Under the pieces are notes generated by a model. That model saw only the letters and a program-made list of their open reading frames with translations, made no database searches and was not told the DNA's origin. The position numbers were made by a program, and so were the translations under genes. A stretch of DNA of 64,000 nucleotides from Lenzites betulinus (Eukaryota > Basidiomycota > Agaricomycetes > Polyporales > Polyporaceae), in the NCBI GenBank assembly GCA_022264855.1, contig JABYQU010000040.1:62001-126000 (forward strand), written 5' to 3'. The number at the start of each line of letters is the position of its first letter. The first letter of the stretch is position 1. Positions 48,112 through 59,430 of this stretch are shown here, one piece after another.

Positions 48112-48395
48112 TGCCAAGCCAGCCACAGTACAATGCGCCGGATCCGATCCTCCTCACGCTCTTCGCGAACCGCGACTCCCCTCACGCAGGCGGCTCGTAC
48201 GTCCCTCTACTAGTAGTCGCACTGCATGCCATACGCCACTAAGCCTACCGTGCAGACTGCACACATACCCGATAGGACTATCCTATCCCTCGTGTTTGAC
48301 TCCATGGCGGAGAACCTCATCTTCTTCACCGCATCGCGCGGGCACCACCGAGAATGACCCCGGAGCACACCGTCAAGCCAGTGTCCCGAGCCCGA
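48112..48395 (+). pseudogene. 5-oxoprolinase (HyuB domain) remnant
   Basis: Three short pieces match the hydantoinase-B half of 5-oxoprolinase in the right order. DPILLTLFANR (near 48,140-48,172) is the start of the domain. SPHAGGSYVP (about 48,176-48,205) corresponds to the metal-site loop H-P-x-x-GG-S-H-x-P. LVFDSMAENLIFFTASRGHH (about 48,289-48,348) is the strand and RGHH motif. The roughly 100 residues expected between the first two are gone, and a stop follows RGHHRE. This is a short relic of a gene whose intact form is about 1,300 residues. Confidence 0.6.
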
Positions 48396-48405
48396 CGGTG
48401 GACGC

Positions 48406-49557
48406 TCAGCCGAAGTAAGCGTAATCCTCGATGAGCCGCTCGATGTGGACGTTTACGAGCTCCTGCGGCAGAACGACGCGGTTCCGGATTAGCGGTGACG
48501 CCAAAACCATTTAGGAGTGGAACCCGGGGCGGGGAGACGTACGGCGACGTGCAAGACTGCGTCCGCGTATCCCGTGCTTATACGACTGATGATCTCCGCG
48601 TAGCTCTGGGGCATGGGGTGATGGGTGGTCAGTACATATACACGTGATGCACACCGTAAACTTATGGGAGCGAAGATGCTGCGCTGGGGGTGGGAGAAAC
48701 AGGGGGAGCAGGAGGGGAGTGTGTGTACCAAGAGGGGATCCGGGAGTGTGCGCGCGGTTTCGATCACGGTTTCTTTGAGGTCCAGAGCCGCGAAGTCGTT
48801 CTGGTAGGGAGCGCAGAAAGGTGCATCAGCACCGGCGGCAGCTTGGGCTCACGCCATAGCATAACGCACGATGTGCCCCGGGGTCCTGAGACGGCGGAAA
48901 TTAGCCCTGGAGGGAAGATGATTCGTTTCGTTAGCACGACTCGGACCTAACTTGAACGCGCATCGTATCGAGGCCCGGCTGCAATACACGGGACACCCGA
49001 ATGGCACATGTACCGCTGGAGTGTCGGAACACGCACGTTTCCACCTGGGCTAATTCCTCGAATCGTTCAGCGAGCCTCCGAGCCGTGGAATCGTCAAACG
49101 GCTTCTCGCCCATGATGGACTCGTACTGCGGTAGGAGACGAGTGACCTGGGTCAGCCACGCGGTATAGGGGGTGTGCAGCGCGGGAGACTTACGGTGTTC
49201 GTCACTGTGTCATGCTCCGCTACGACCGCCTCGGTGTAGTTAGCGAGAGCCTGGACAACACGCTGCAACGCCGGGAGCGTGTTTGTTAGTAAAGCGCTCG
49301 GGCTGGGATTCACGATTCAAAAAGATAAGGGGGGGACTCTCCGCACTCACTATGCCCATGTTTTTGTCGGGGTGCTCGCCGAAGAGCTCGAGGTCATAGT
49401 CAAGGTCGACCAGCGCTGTGCGTAGTGAGTGTATAGAGGAGAATATGATAACTTCGGGGTCGTTCGGGTTCGGAGGACCGGCGGCACTAGCATCGCAGGC
49501 GGCGTAGATGGCGACCACCGCGGCGCAGGCGGGGAGGATACTGGCGAAGAACTTCAT
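48406..49557 (-). CDS. Small secreted protein, function unknown
   Basis: Six phase-0 exons. Exon 1 (49,351-49,557) gives a signal peptide MKFFASILPACAAVVAIYAA and IHSLRTALVDLDYDLELFG. The others encode RVVQALANYTEAVVAEHDTV, YESIMGEKPFDDSTARRLAERF, NDFAALDLKETVIETARTLP, SYAEIISRISTGYADAVLHVA and ELVNVHIERLIEDYAYFG, stop at 48,406. Total about 182 residues, nearly all helical, with only two Cys near the signal cleavage site. The general shape (secreted, all-alpha, about 180 residues) recalls hydrophobic-surface-binding HsbA-type proteins, but the sequence does not clearly match. It sits between the two hydrophobin duplication copies. Confidence 0.65.
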
Positions 49558-51227
49558 GCGGGTGAAAGTGGGGTGGGCCTACCTACTAGTCAGGTAGTCA
49601 ACTGCGGCTGCTAGAGGGGCTGTCTTTTATATCATCTGCGCGTGAGGATCGTCTGAGTGGCGTTGACTCGCATCCCGTGGCCGTTGCATGCAATTTTGCA
49701 TCAGAACGCTGTGGATTGACTCGGCTTGTCAGAATGTGGAGTGTACTGACGGCCAGAATGTATGCGTCCCGACTCTGGACCTATATTGTTCGTCAGAGAA
49801 TATGGCGGCGTAGGTTTGGGAGCAGCATCTACTCACGAACATTCGATCCCGCCCGCTGAGTCGCGCGCGGCGCTGTTATATCCAATCCAGATATATCATC
49901 AGCACCCCTCACGAAAGTAGCTTCGAGCGCACTCATGTGTTCTTCAAGTTCCTAGTTAGTATACACGGTCTTGTTTCCCACAGGTGGTCGAAACACTGTG
50001 TACAGAACCAGAAGAAACCGTAATGTGCAACCACAAGGAAGCTCAACCTACAGAAGCATCGTCATCAGTCTCGTCAATACGCAAGGAATCATGGAAATCC
50101 TTGAATTCATCAGGACAGAGTCGACGCCTTTGCTCGCGACCACGCACTGATACGCACCGCCGCCACCGGCAGACAGGCACGTTAAAGAGCACAAGCGGAT
50201 CCTCGCGGGTTGTCGCCAGCGAGCTGCTTAGCAGAGTCGCATCGCGCGTCGCCTGCAGGCTGCTTGTTGCCAGTACTTGTTTTCGTCTGCAGACGATGTG
50301 TTCGACCGGTTGACGCTGGTACGAGTCGACGTTCGCCTTCGTCCAGCTTCGTCCTGATCTTCCGCGCACAGATTCTGCTCCGGTGCCGAATGTCTTTGCC
50401 GAGAGCGCGGCGCCGTGACAATTGCCGCGTTAACTTACCGATGTGGCCACAGAGGATCGCGGATGTCGAGCGTTTGTAGGTGCCACTTGTAAGGACGTCG
50501 ATATATTGATATCTGACGCATGCGTTGCCTGGCCGGTCGGCATGCAGGGTGCAAATCGACCTGAATGTATGCGCCGCGCGTATACCGTGCTGGCACCGCC
50601 ATCAGTACTGCCAGTACATGACGTCCCAGTCTATTCACCGGAACGCCACATCCGGGGGCGTTAGTACTAGGTGCAGCGCTTCGCGAAAGTGTCACATAAG
50701 GGCAAGTGTGGGGCGGCCTTAATATTTGGAGAGGTGCGCAGGTTAAGAACGTTAAGGTAGTAAGAGATACTAGCGAGCTGCGATGACGCGCGGGAGTAAG
50801 CTAAAGCTGTGTAGTTCGCAGAAGCGCCCGAATGAGAGCCAGTAGGTTCGTAAACCAGCCTCTAAGCTCTTTTGGGAATGAGGTGTTTGTTCTATTAGCT
50901 TGTGAGGAGGCGGTAAGCAGAGCTTTGATTGTGTTCAGCGTGGCATTAATGTAATGAGGTTAGCGATGCCTTTTCAAGTCGTTCGAAATTCTTGGTCTAG
51001 CGGGAAGACCATAGGTATTAGCTTCCCTTGTTCCAAGACGAGTTTCCAGCCAATCACACTCGGACTCGGAGGAAAGTATACGGGCACACATGATATATCA
51101 CATTTCAGCAGCCGGACAACATGTAAACAACAATCACAACTCGAGAGTCCGTCATCCTACTATCTTCCTACAGCGCGGGGCTTCACCACTTTCGTGCCCC
51201 GCGAATCCTTCAGTGCGCGTCCGCTCC
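49558..51227. other. Region between the secreted-protein gene and hydrophobin 2
   Basis: 1.67 kb. From about 50,150 it belongs to duplication copy B. The part at 49,558-50,150 is unique and shows no gene. Confidence 0.5.
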
Positions 51228-51741
51228 TTAGAGCTGGATCGGGACACAGCCGATGGAGACCAGGCCGCCCTAAAAGAATAGCGGGGTGAGAAAACGAGGC
51301 GTATGCAGGCGTGAAGAGAAGACTTACGTGGGAGTTGTCCTGGCAGCACACGACGCTCGAGCTGCAGCTGCCTCCACTGCCAACACCGATGACGGTGATG
51401 GGCGAGCAGGTGAGACCGACGAGGACGTCAACTCCCTGCACGACGATGCCGAGCAGGCCCAGGAGCAGGCTAGTAGCGGGGTCGGAGGCCTAAGAGAATT
51501 TAGGGTTAGTCACAATGTATGCATATAAACCGCGATACGAGCTGCTTACGCTCTGGACGGAGTTGCAGCACTGGATGTCGCCGGTCGAGCAGGTGCTGCC
51601 GCCGGTGGGGGAGGACGCAGGCGCGGTGACGGTCACCGTGGTGGTGGTGGGCGGGGGGCTGCCCCAGCGCTTCGCGGGGGTGGCGGCCGCAAGGAGTGCG
51701 AGGGAGGCGACCGTGGCAAGGGTGGGCAGGCGGGCGAACAT
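51228..51741 (-). CDS. Class I hydrophobin 2
   Basis: Exon 1 is 51,550-51,741; exon 2 encodes 54 residues; the last exon ends at 51,228. Total 131 residues. Signal peptide [21 protein letters not shown] is nearly identical to hydrophobin 1; link [11 protein letters not shown]; Cys pattern [36 protein letters not shown]. Between CC2-3 and C4 lies the [18 protein letters not shown] loop that is typical of class I assembly. Same two intron positions as its sister. Intact in all key residues. Confidence 0.95.
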
Positions 51742-51856
51742 GTCTGCGGGATGTGCGAAGAGAGCTGGGGAGAGTGTTGAAAGAGTTGGAAGAGTTGGAA
51801 GTGCTAGCTGGAGAGTGGGCCTGCTTGCTGGAGAAGTAGGGGTGCGCGGACGGCCT

Positions 51857-51864
51857 TCTTATAC
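51857..51864 (-). promoter_or_regulatory. TATA-like box of hydrophobin 2
   Basis: TATAAGAA on the minus strand, about 116 bp before the ATG. Confidence 0.6.
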
Positions 51865-53640
51865 GTGCGGGCGGGCGGCAATGTGAGTACTAGTGTGTGT
51901 CGGGCAGTTCGAGTTTACCTTCACGAGTCGGGGGTGTGATGCGATGCGTCGTTGGACGATCGCGGCGTGGGGCGTCTCCGGGGAGGCCGGAGAAGGCCAA
52001 GGGACCGATGGACGTGCGCACGGGAGGGCGCGAGGGTGCGAGCGTGCCGTAAGCGCATCTGCGACGTCTGTAGAAGTGGAGCAGGTTCATCAGGCGGACA
52101 GGTACCCGTCTGTCCGCGCGAACGTGCCCGTCCTCCAGACAGAGCGAGAACAGAAGAGCAGCCGCAGGGCGGTACCGCGCGCTGACATCACAAGTTCTTA
52201 CAAGGGCGTCCGAGCCCAATACAACTGCACACCCGAGGGCCGCGGACCCGCCGCGCAACCTCCGTCCGTGTCTGTGGGCGACGCCGCACGAGGGGCCTGA
52301 CGCTGCTGCTACCAAGTTGCGCCGTATGACGGCTCTGAATCTCGCAGCGCGCGGGGACGTCATATCCTGCCCTCCATCGCGCACAACACGGACCCTGCGC
52401 TGATGCGTCGTGAGTACTCCATTAATCAGAACGGGCGGAACTGCGATGTGGACGACGTCCATACCTGCGTTCCTGGCACTCGTTCTCCACCGGTCACCGG
52501 CGGCAGCCCGTGCAAGAGAAGCTTCATTCGCGAGTCCAGACGGGGCGGCCCTCGCCTGTGCGACTCCAGCGACTGCATCTGAAACAGCCATGCACGGAAA
52601 ACAGAAGAAGATCGCCCGGTATATGAAAACCGGGCCCGTCCATCGCGACGGCGGGATTGGAGGACGTCGCGTTCATCGCCGCCGTCGACACTCGAGGCCA
52701 GACTAGATCGTCGCGCGCGAGGACTTCGCATGCCATATCCGGAACGGCGTCTTCCGGGAACCACGCCGCCCCAGGCGCCCAATTTATTTGCCGCGCCCGC
52801 CCCGCCGGTGCGCTCTCTCCTCTCTCTTCCCCACATCATCATATGCATCTCGCTGGCCATCTGCGCGCGTTGCCCACGTCCTCCGCATCGCAGCAGCCTG
52901 CCTGATCCCATGTCGACTCTCTTTCCCCGATCATGCCGTCAATGGCCCTCCGCCAGGAACGAGTGCTAGCACCACGTACGGTGCTGCGTGCAACGTGCAG
53001 CGTGCATTGCTAGCGAACGTGACGCGACTCCAGGTGTGCCGGTGTCTTCTTGCCTTGTTGGCCCTCGCTTGCGCACAATACGAAAATGTGACACGCACGG
53101 CGGTGGGGCAACACCACATCAACGCAATCTCCGCTGTACGCCCCCTTGACAGTTCCGAGCAGGATCTTGGGGCGCGCATGACGGTCCCATTGTCTCAGTC
53201 TGCAACGGAGGTGCGCGTGCGCGGCGCGATGTCGCTCCCGTCGACGATGCACCTGGCTCTGGTTTGGTATTGGTGGCGCCGGCGAGCAACCCGGGCAGCT
53301 TCCCTGCATCCTTCACAAAAATGCGAGACCAACGGAGCAGGAGCGTGTGTGCACGGCTGTGCACCAGGGCCCAGACGCTCGACTTTTGCGTTTGGAAGTC
53401 GGGTCTGCTGCTCGGGTTTCCACGCCCGTCGCTGTTGCTTTACCGTGGTTGGCCGCCTTTGTTTTCGCGCTGCCGTGTCGAAGGACTGCGCGCGGGCACC
53501 TATGCCAATGTCAATGGCGATGGAGGTCCGAACGCTAACGAGCGGCTGGCGTTCGCGACGCACCCCGTTCGTCAATTGACCGCCGGGCGTCCATCCGTCC
53601 GGTCCTTAGGTTCAAGCTTCAGATTCGAGCGCGCACCGGG

Positions 53641-53673
53641 GTATGAGGTATGAGGTATGAGGTATGAGGTATG
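53641..53673. repeat. 7-bp microsatellite (GTATGAG)n
   Basis: 4.7 perfect copies of GTATGAG in 33 bp. Confidence 0.95.
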
Positions 53674-56451
53674 TTCGGAACTGCCAACCCTCCAACCCTC
53701 CCTGTCTCTGCCCCTGGCCATGATGCATGGCCCGGCCCAACCGCTCACTGTCGTCATAGATGCTCTCCCTGGAACCGCAGGTGACACACACCGCGTCGTC
53801 ATAGGCGTCGAGGATTCAATGCACGCGCGCGCAGTACGGCGTATGGCATGCGCATCAGGCCTCAGCGTTCAGCGCAATCGCCGCACCGCGTCCGCCACAC
53901 ACCCGTGGACGTCCGACCGTCATCTACAGGGTCCACCAAGCCTTGGCAAGTGCGGGCTAATCCCCCACGGTGCAGAACGCGCATCACGCGCGCGCAGAAC
54001 AAACTCAGACTTTTAATCATCGTGATTCGTGCTTGACAGCTGTAGGGTGCGGCAGATTGATCTGCGCTCGACGACGTCCCGGGCCTACGCACTGGCACTG
54101 GCAGCCGTTCTGGTCGTCTTGATCTTCCGCCCTCTACCGTCCGTCCAATCCCGTCGCGCGTGCATCTGCCCACCGTCCAATCCCATCGCGCGCACACACG
54201 GACGCACATCCACGCTTTCACGCAAGGTTAGCCTCAGGCCTCAGGCGTCCCCCTTCCAGCACGAACCGCGCGAACGCAATTGCAATTTAGTCTATATGAG
54301 CGGAACTGCCGCGGGGGCAATTCGCGCCTTCCGGCTCAGAGCTCTTCTGACCACCCCCATCTCTCCATCTCCATCGCGCGCTGGTGCTCAAGCTCGATCG
54401 AGGTGCGTCACCACCCGTCCCGTTTCGTGTACCGGCCGCCTTCACGCTGGGTTGGTTTAGGAATGCGGGTGCCGCGCGTGGGTGTAGGCGCACGGTGGGG
54501 ATGCTCTCCGGCGCGCGTGCACGCGTCTCATTGTGTGGTTCGAGAGAGCATGGCAAACGCTCGGGGTCTGTGTGCACGTCGTGGCGGACATTCCAGGGAG
54601 GGTCAGCTTTGCCCCGAGCGACATCCTGGGCGGTAGCGAGGGTTGCATCAACTGACAACAACCCACCCCAGTCTCACAGTGGCAGCCTCGCAGTCTTGGC
54701 TGTCCGCGGTGCGCGCCAGATTCGACCATTCTCCTCCTCCCGCGCCCGCGCCTCCACCGAATCTATGGGCCCCCAATCCCGCGCGCGGGTGCACACACTG
54801 CACAGGCACGAAACGCGAACCGCGCGCATGTGGTGTGGTCAGTGACGTCCTTCCCTTCCCTTCCTCGCAGGACCGGTCGCGCACCGGACGCGGCTTCCCA
54901 AGACTGTCGCGCGCGCACGGATGCGGCGTTATTGCACTCTGCCGCAGCGCCGGCCTGCGTGTGCGCGCGCAGTTTGCGGGTTAGGCCTGGGGCCTGCGGC
55001 GAGTGGGCTCGACAGATAGTTTGGTGGCCGAGGCGTGCTGCCCGGTTTCATCGCACGCGTACGACGCCGGTTGACCGGACTCGAGGTTGACGGGGGTGAC
55101 TTGCGCTTGATGGTGCCGCTACGGTCTACGGGTGTGGCACGGGGGCGCGGGCGCTCTGCAGAGAGACCGGACGCATTGAAGGTGTTCGTTCTGTCTAACG
55201 CCACTAGTGTCTTTCTCGCGAATTCGGAGTACTTGCCGGAGTCGTCGAGCGAACGAGCGCATGGCTCCTAACGGGTGCACTCTTCTCGGCGGGGCATAGC
55301 GCGTACGTCCTTGTCTTCGCCCATGTCCTCGGCCTCTGTACACCACCGCCAAGCTCAGCCTCGCGCGCGCGCGGGTGAACGAATACGACGCTCTCTACCC
55401 TGGACGCGCGTGGACGTGCTCGGAGACTGTCGTTCGCCGGCCGCACGCACCGCGACGGGCACGGAACGAAAAACAGGGAGAAAATGTCTATTCGGCTCGT
55501 TTGCGGGCTGCTCTCACGCCCGTGGTGCGATGCTACCCTCTTTTCCGTCGGGTTTTGCGTGACGCCGCGGCGTGTTCTGCTCTCTTCACGTCTCCGAGGG
55601 CGTACGGGGAAGGCGCGGGATGTCGGCGCACAGGGAGCTCGCGAGCCCGCTCTCGCACCATGGCTGTATGCTGGAGGCCCCGATGCTACGAAGGCGCGCC
55701 GGACACTATCGAGCTGCACCTGCAGGCCATGCAATATACAGGCTATGCAATATCGCCCAATACACTCCTCACTGGACGTCTTAGCCGCAACGGTGCACGC
55801 CCGGCCTATATGCGGCAGGAGGGGCACCGCGCCAGTCGCTTCTCGCGCCCCGCGCGAAGAGTGGCGATCCGGGTGCGACAGGAGGCACGCCCCGCCCCAA
55901 CGCGGGCTTCGGCGGTGCTTCCCTGGTCGGCGGATCGACAGCCGCCTTCCCCCAGCTCCCTCGAGTTCCCTCTTCCCTTCTGCGACCTGCGCCCTTCGCC
56001 CTTCGCCCCTCCGCACCCTGCTCTGCCCTTCGCCCTTCTGTGCGCTTCTCGTGCGCCCAGGCACGCACGCCGCACGCCGCACGCCACACCCGGAATGGAC
56101 GCCGCGTCGCCCGATGCGGGGTGCGCGTGCGTGCATGCGGCCGACGTCCGTGCTCGCCGGCGCGCCGCAGTCCCGCACTCGCTGCGCGCGCCCGCACCGG
56201 TGTGCCAGAGGACGCATACGCGAGGCGGGGCGCGAAGAGAAGGTCTGATCGCTGCCAGTGCGTTCTCGCCAGGCGGGGGCGCGCTGCACGCGCATCGCGC
56301 CTGCGTCCAGCAAGCACCGTGACTTCGCGCCCGTGTCGAGTAAGCTCGCCTGCTCGCCCCCCGCCCGAACAGCGTCGGCCGCCTCGGGGGCCGGTGGGGT
56401 CCTCGAGAGAAGGGAGGAGGGAGAAGGACGGGCGCGGGGGCTCGGGGGGCG

Positions 56452-56458
56452 TATAAAT
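56452..56458 (+). promoter_or_regulatory. TATA box of hydrophobin 3
   Basis: TATAAAT 142 bp before the ATG, followed by a CT-rich leader, as in strongly expressed fungal genes. Confidence 0.7.
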
Positions 56459-56599
56459 GCTGGGGGGCGGCCCCAGCTGCTCTCCAGTCAACCGACGCCT
56501 TCCACTCTCTCGCTCTCTTCTACAGCCAGCAGCCGCCTCTCGCGCTCTCCACCACACTCTCTTACCTCTCTTTTTGCAACCCGCCCCTCGCCAGCCACC

Positions 56600-57078
56600 A
56601 TGATCGCCCGCGTCGCCGCCGCCTTCGTCGCCCTTGCTGCCGCCACTGCTACCGTCGGCGCCACCGCCGTCATCCCGCGTGGCCAGTGCAACACCGGCCC
56701 CGTGCAGTGCTGCAACAGCGTCCATAGCGTGCGTATGCTTTTCGTGGTCTCTTTCCGTATACATCGACGCAATGAACTGACTGGTTTTTTTTCTTCCTCT
56801 GGGCGACAGTCGTCGTCCGATTCGAGCAAATTGATAATCAGCCTACTCGCGCTCGACGTCAAGGACGTAGTGGGCGACATCGGGCTCGGCTGCTCGCCCA
56901 TCAACGTCGTCGGCGTCAGCTCCGGCAACGCGTGCTCGACCAACACCGTCTGCTGCCAGAACAACTCCGTGGTGCGTAGCGCTTCGTCCGCCGCGCCCGC
57001 CCTGGTCTCGTACTCACGTTACCGACCTTTCTGCAGGGCGGCCTCATCAACATCGGCTGCGTGCCCGTGAGCTTGTAA
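56600..57078 (+). CDS. Class I hydrophobin 3
   Basis: Three exons split by introns after VHS and after NNSV, giving 110 residues. Signal peptide MIARVAAAFVALAAATATVGA, then only a short basic step (VIPRGQ) before the first Cys. Cys pattern CNTGPVQCC, LGCSPINVVG, CSTNTVCC, NIGCVPVSL. It lacks the Pro/Thr-rich link of hydrophobins 1, 2 and 4. Its central loop (LIISLLALDVKDVVGDIG) is more charged than in the others. Convergent with hydrophobin 4. Confidence 0.95.
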
Positions 57079-57997
57079 GAGCCCCGCGCCTGCGCGTGCG
57101 GTCCCGCCGCGCTCTCGAATGTAGCTTTGGTCCGAACGGCTCTGCAGTTTGTTACTTCGCTATCGTACTATCGTTTGTTAATCGACAATTATCCGTGGCG
57201 CGTTGCGTCTCTGCGATACCTTATTACTCTTTGACCGCGTGAGCATTCCAGCGGTTTAGAGAGAGGCTGGGATTGTGTAGTGCAAGGCAGCGCTGGCTTC
57301 AGGCCTTGTGAAGGAAGTCAGCAATCAATATCCTCAACAGAGGGCAAGAAGCCAGTCAAAAAGAGACCTAGTGTAACTTCGTAAGTGCGGTATAACCTCC
57401 GCGTAAGTGCAGTGTCATTTCGTGAGTACAACCAAACTGTAATACCGGTCAGCATAGGAGTACAAGGAGTTCTACTCGACACCCGTTGGTATCCCACTAG
57501 ACCGAAGCATGCCACATAGTACCAGTAGCATAACCCGCAACAGCACTATAGTACTACTAGTAAGAGCACTACGCCATCATCCAGACTCCGCGGGCCGGTA
57601 CTCACACTCTCACATCACTGACACTTCATCTCCGTCCTGCTCACGATCCAGAGCCACACACACGACTTCGCCAATAACAACCTCGACCTCGGGCCCGCAC
57701 ACAATCGCCGTCGATCCCCACTCTGACAGTCTCGCAGTCCGGAACCCAGGCCTCAGGGCTCGAACCTAAGGCTTAAGGCTCGTCGATCATCTGGATCATC
57801 ACCATAATCCCCGTGTTACAATTCCCAAATTCCCCATTACCCATACAAACAATACAGAAAGAGACACAATTGAAAGCTACGGTGCTGCGGGCGGTGCCAC
57901 GGGAGGGGGACGGCTCCGAGCCGCTATCCTCCCTCCGCTAGTACCGCCTCCGCTGGGATGACGTGTTGACTTGTTGATCTCGCTCGGAGCGCAGCGC
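57079..57997. other. Convergent 3' region of hydrophobins 3 and 4
   Basis: 919 bp with no gene. It is more AT-rich than the surroundings and contains the 3' ends of both genes. Confidence 0.5.
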
Positions 57998-58516
57998 TCA
58001 GAGCTCGATGGGGAGGCACCCGATGGAGATCAGGCCGCCCTGCAACACCAGCGCGTCAGCCCAAGCTCACGTCGCAGCGCGGGGTAACGCGAGGACAAAG
58101 GGACGTACGACGTTGTTGTTCTGGCAGCAGACGGCGTTGGACGAGCACGCGTTGCCGGAGCCGACGCCGATAACGCTCAGCGGCGAGCAGTCCAGCCCGA
58201 TGAGGCCCGTGATGTCCCCGAGGACGACCCCGAGCAGGCCGAGCAGCAGGCTGCCCGCGGCGGACGACGACTGTCGCAAAGAGTCACAATCAGCTCGGAA
58301 CGTCGTCGAGGTGCCAAGAAGCTAGCTACGCACGCTCTCGACGCTGTTGCAGCACTGGATGGGCCCGGTCGAGCACGTGCTGCCGGTCGCCGCGGGCGGC
58401 GTCGCGGTGACCGTGACGGTCTTCGTGGGGGGCGGGGGCGCGCCGCCGGGCATGGCGGCAGCAAGGATCGCGAGCGAGAACGCGAAGTAGAAGACGGCGA
58501 TGGGGCGGGAGAACAT
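57998..58516 (-). CDS. Class I hydrophobin 4
   Basis: Three exons, about 128 residues. Start MFSRPIAVFYFAFSLAILAAA at 58,516, a Pro/Thr-rich link (PPPPTKTVTVTAT) and Cys pattern CSTGPIQCC, LDCSPLSVIG, CSSNAVCC, SIGCLPIEL, stop at 57,998. Central loop [19 protein letters not shown]. Intron positions as in the other copies. Not part of the segmental duplication, so it is an older paralogue. Confidence 0.95.
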
Positions 58517-58626
58517 GGTGCTGCTGGGTGCTGGGGTGCTGGGGAGTGCTGGGGAGTGTTCGACTCGGAGTAGCGGGGACTGCTGAGGGCTGTCTGAGCT
58601 GGGGAGACGGGGTGGGCGCGGGTGGC

Positions 58627-58633
58627 TTTTATA
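58627..58633 (-). promoter_or_regulatory. TATA box of hydrophobin 4
   Basis: TATAAAA on the minus strand, about 111 bp before the ATG. Confidence 0.7.
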
Positions 58634-59404
58634 CGCGCCGCGCTGCGGGCGAGACTCAGAGCATGGACAGGTGTAGGGGTTTGCACAGGCGTATGCATAA
58701 GCATGAACACGGCGCATGAATACAAGCACGGGCTCGACGCGACGCGTGCGCGCGGTGTGTCGCGCGCAGCGCGCGGAGACGCGACGGCGCAATTCGAGCG
58801 GGCTTGGAATTCGCGTCGTCGCGAGATGCGAGATGCGAGATGACCGTGGGCACCCCCCGCCTCGGAATCAGATTCAATTGTCCTTGGCCGTGGCCGTGGC
58901 CAGGCACTGCGCCGGACGCAGGACGGACGTACGCGCGAGCCGTGGGGGGTAAGGCCGAAGAGTGCGGGAGGCTAGGGCCCAAGTGGGACTCCGCCCCGCG
59001 CGCATTGGCTGGGTGCGCGCGGCCCGTCGCGGCACGCGCAGGACACGGTGTACCGTGTCGCGAGCCAATGCCAATGCCGCTGCGCGCCGGGGGGTGTTTA
59101 ATTGTGTAATTGCTAACGTCGAGGCGCGCTCGCAGTCGCCTGCGGACGTGGGATTCCCGAGGACGAGCGCAAATCCTGGAGGCCGGGCCCGCGCGCGTCC
59201 AATGGCCGTCGAGATTGAATGGCAAAGATCGCGATCAGCAGTCCGCCAGTCGCCCCAGTGTCCCAGTGCTCAGTGTCCCACATACCCGGCAGCAGCGCGG
59301 CGTGCGCATCTGACAGATGCGACCAGAGCCCCAGGATCAAGATGCACGACACGAGCACCAGTCGGCCTCCGCAAGTCCGACGCAGCCTTAGAATGCAGCA
59401 CACG

Positions 59405-59430
59405 CACGAGCACGAGCACGAGCACGCGCA
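59405..59430. repeat. 6-bp microsatellite (ACGAGC)n
   Basis: About four imperfect copies of ACGAGC. Confidence 0.8.

Larger units (their letters stand above)
50150..53010. repeat. Segmental duplication, copy B (with hydrophobin 2)
   Basis: Partner of 43,640-46,780 in direct orientation, about 6.3 kb away. The same anchors recur near 50,236, 50,627, 50,740, 52,298 and 52,955. Copy B is about 0.3 kb shorter through indels. Confidence 0.85.
51742..56599. other. 4.9-kb region between hydrophobins 2 and 3
   Basis: The first 1.27 kb is duplication copy B. The remaining 3.6 kb (53,010-56,600) is very GC-rich, and long frames on both strands are compositional. No gene or transposon recognised. It is the upstream region of both divergent hydrophobins. 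Confidence 0.45.

Noticed and set aside
55204..56322. Long open frames on both strands before hydrophobin 3
   Set aside because: Very Arg/Ala/Pro-rich, no family resemblance, overlapping in several frames at once; explained by GC content.
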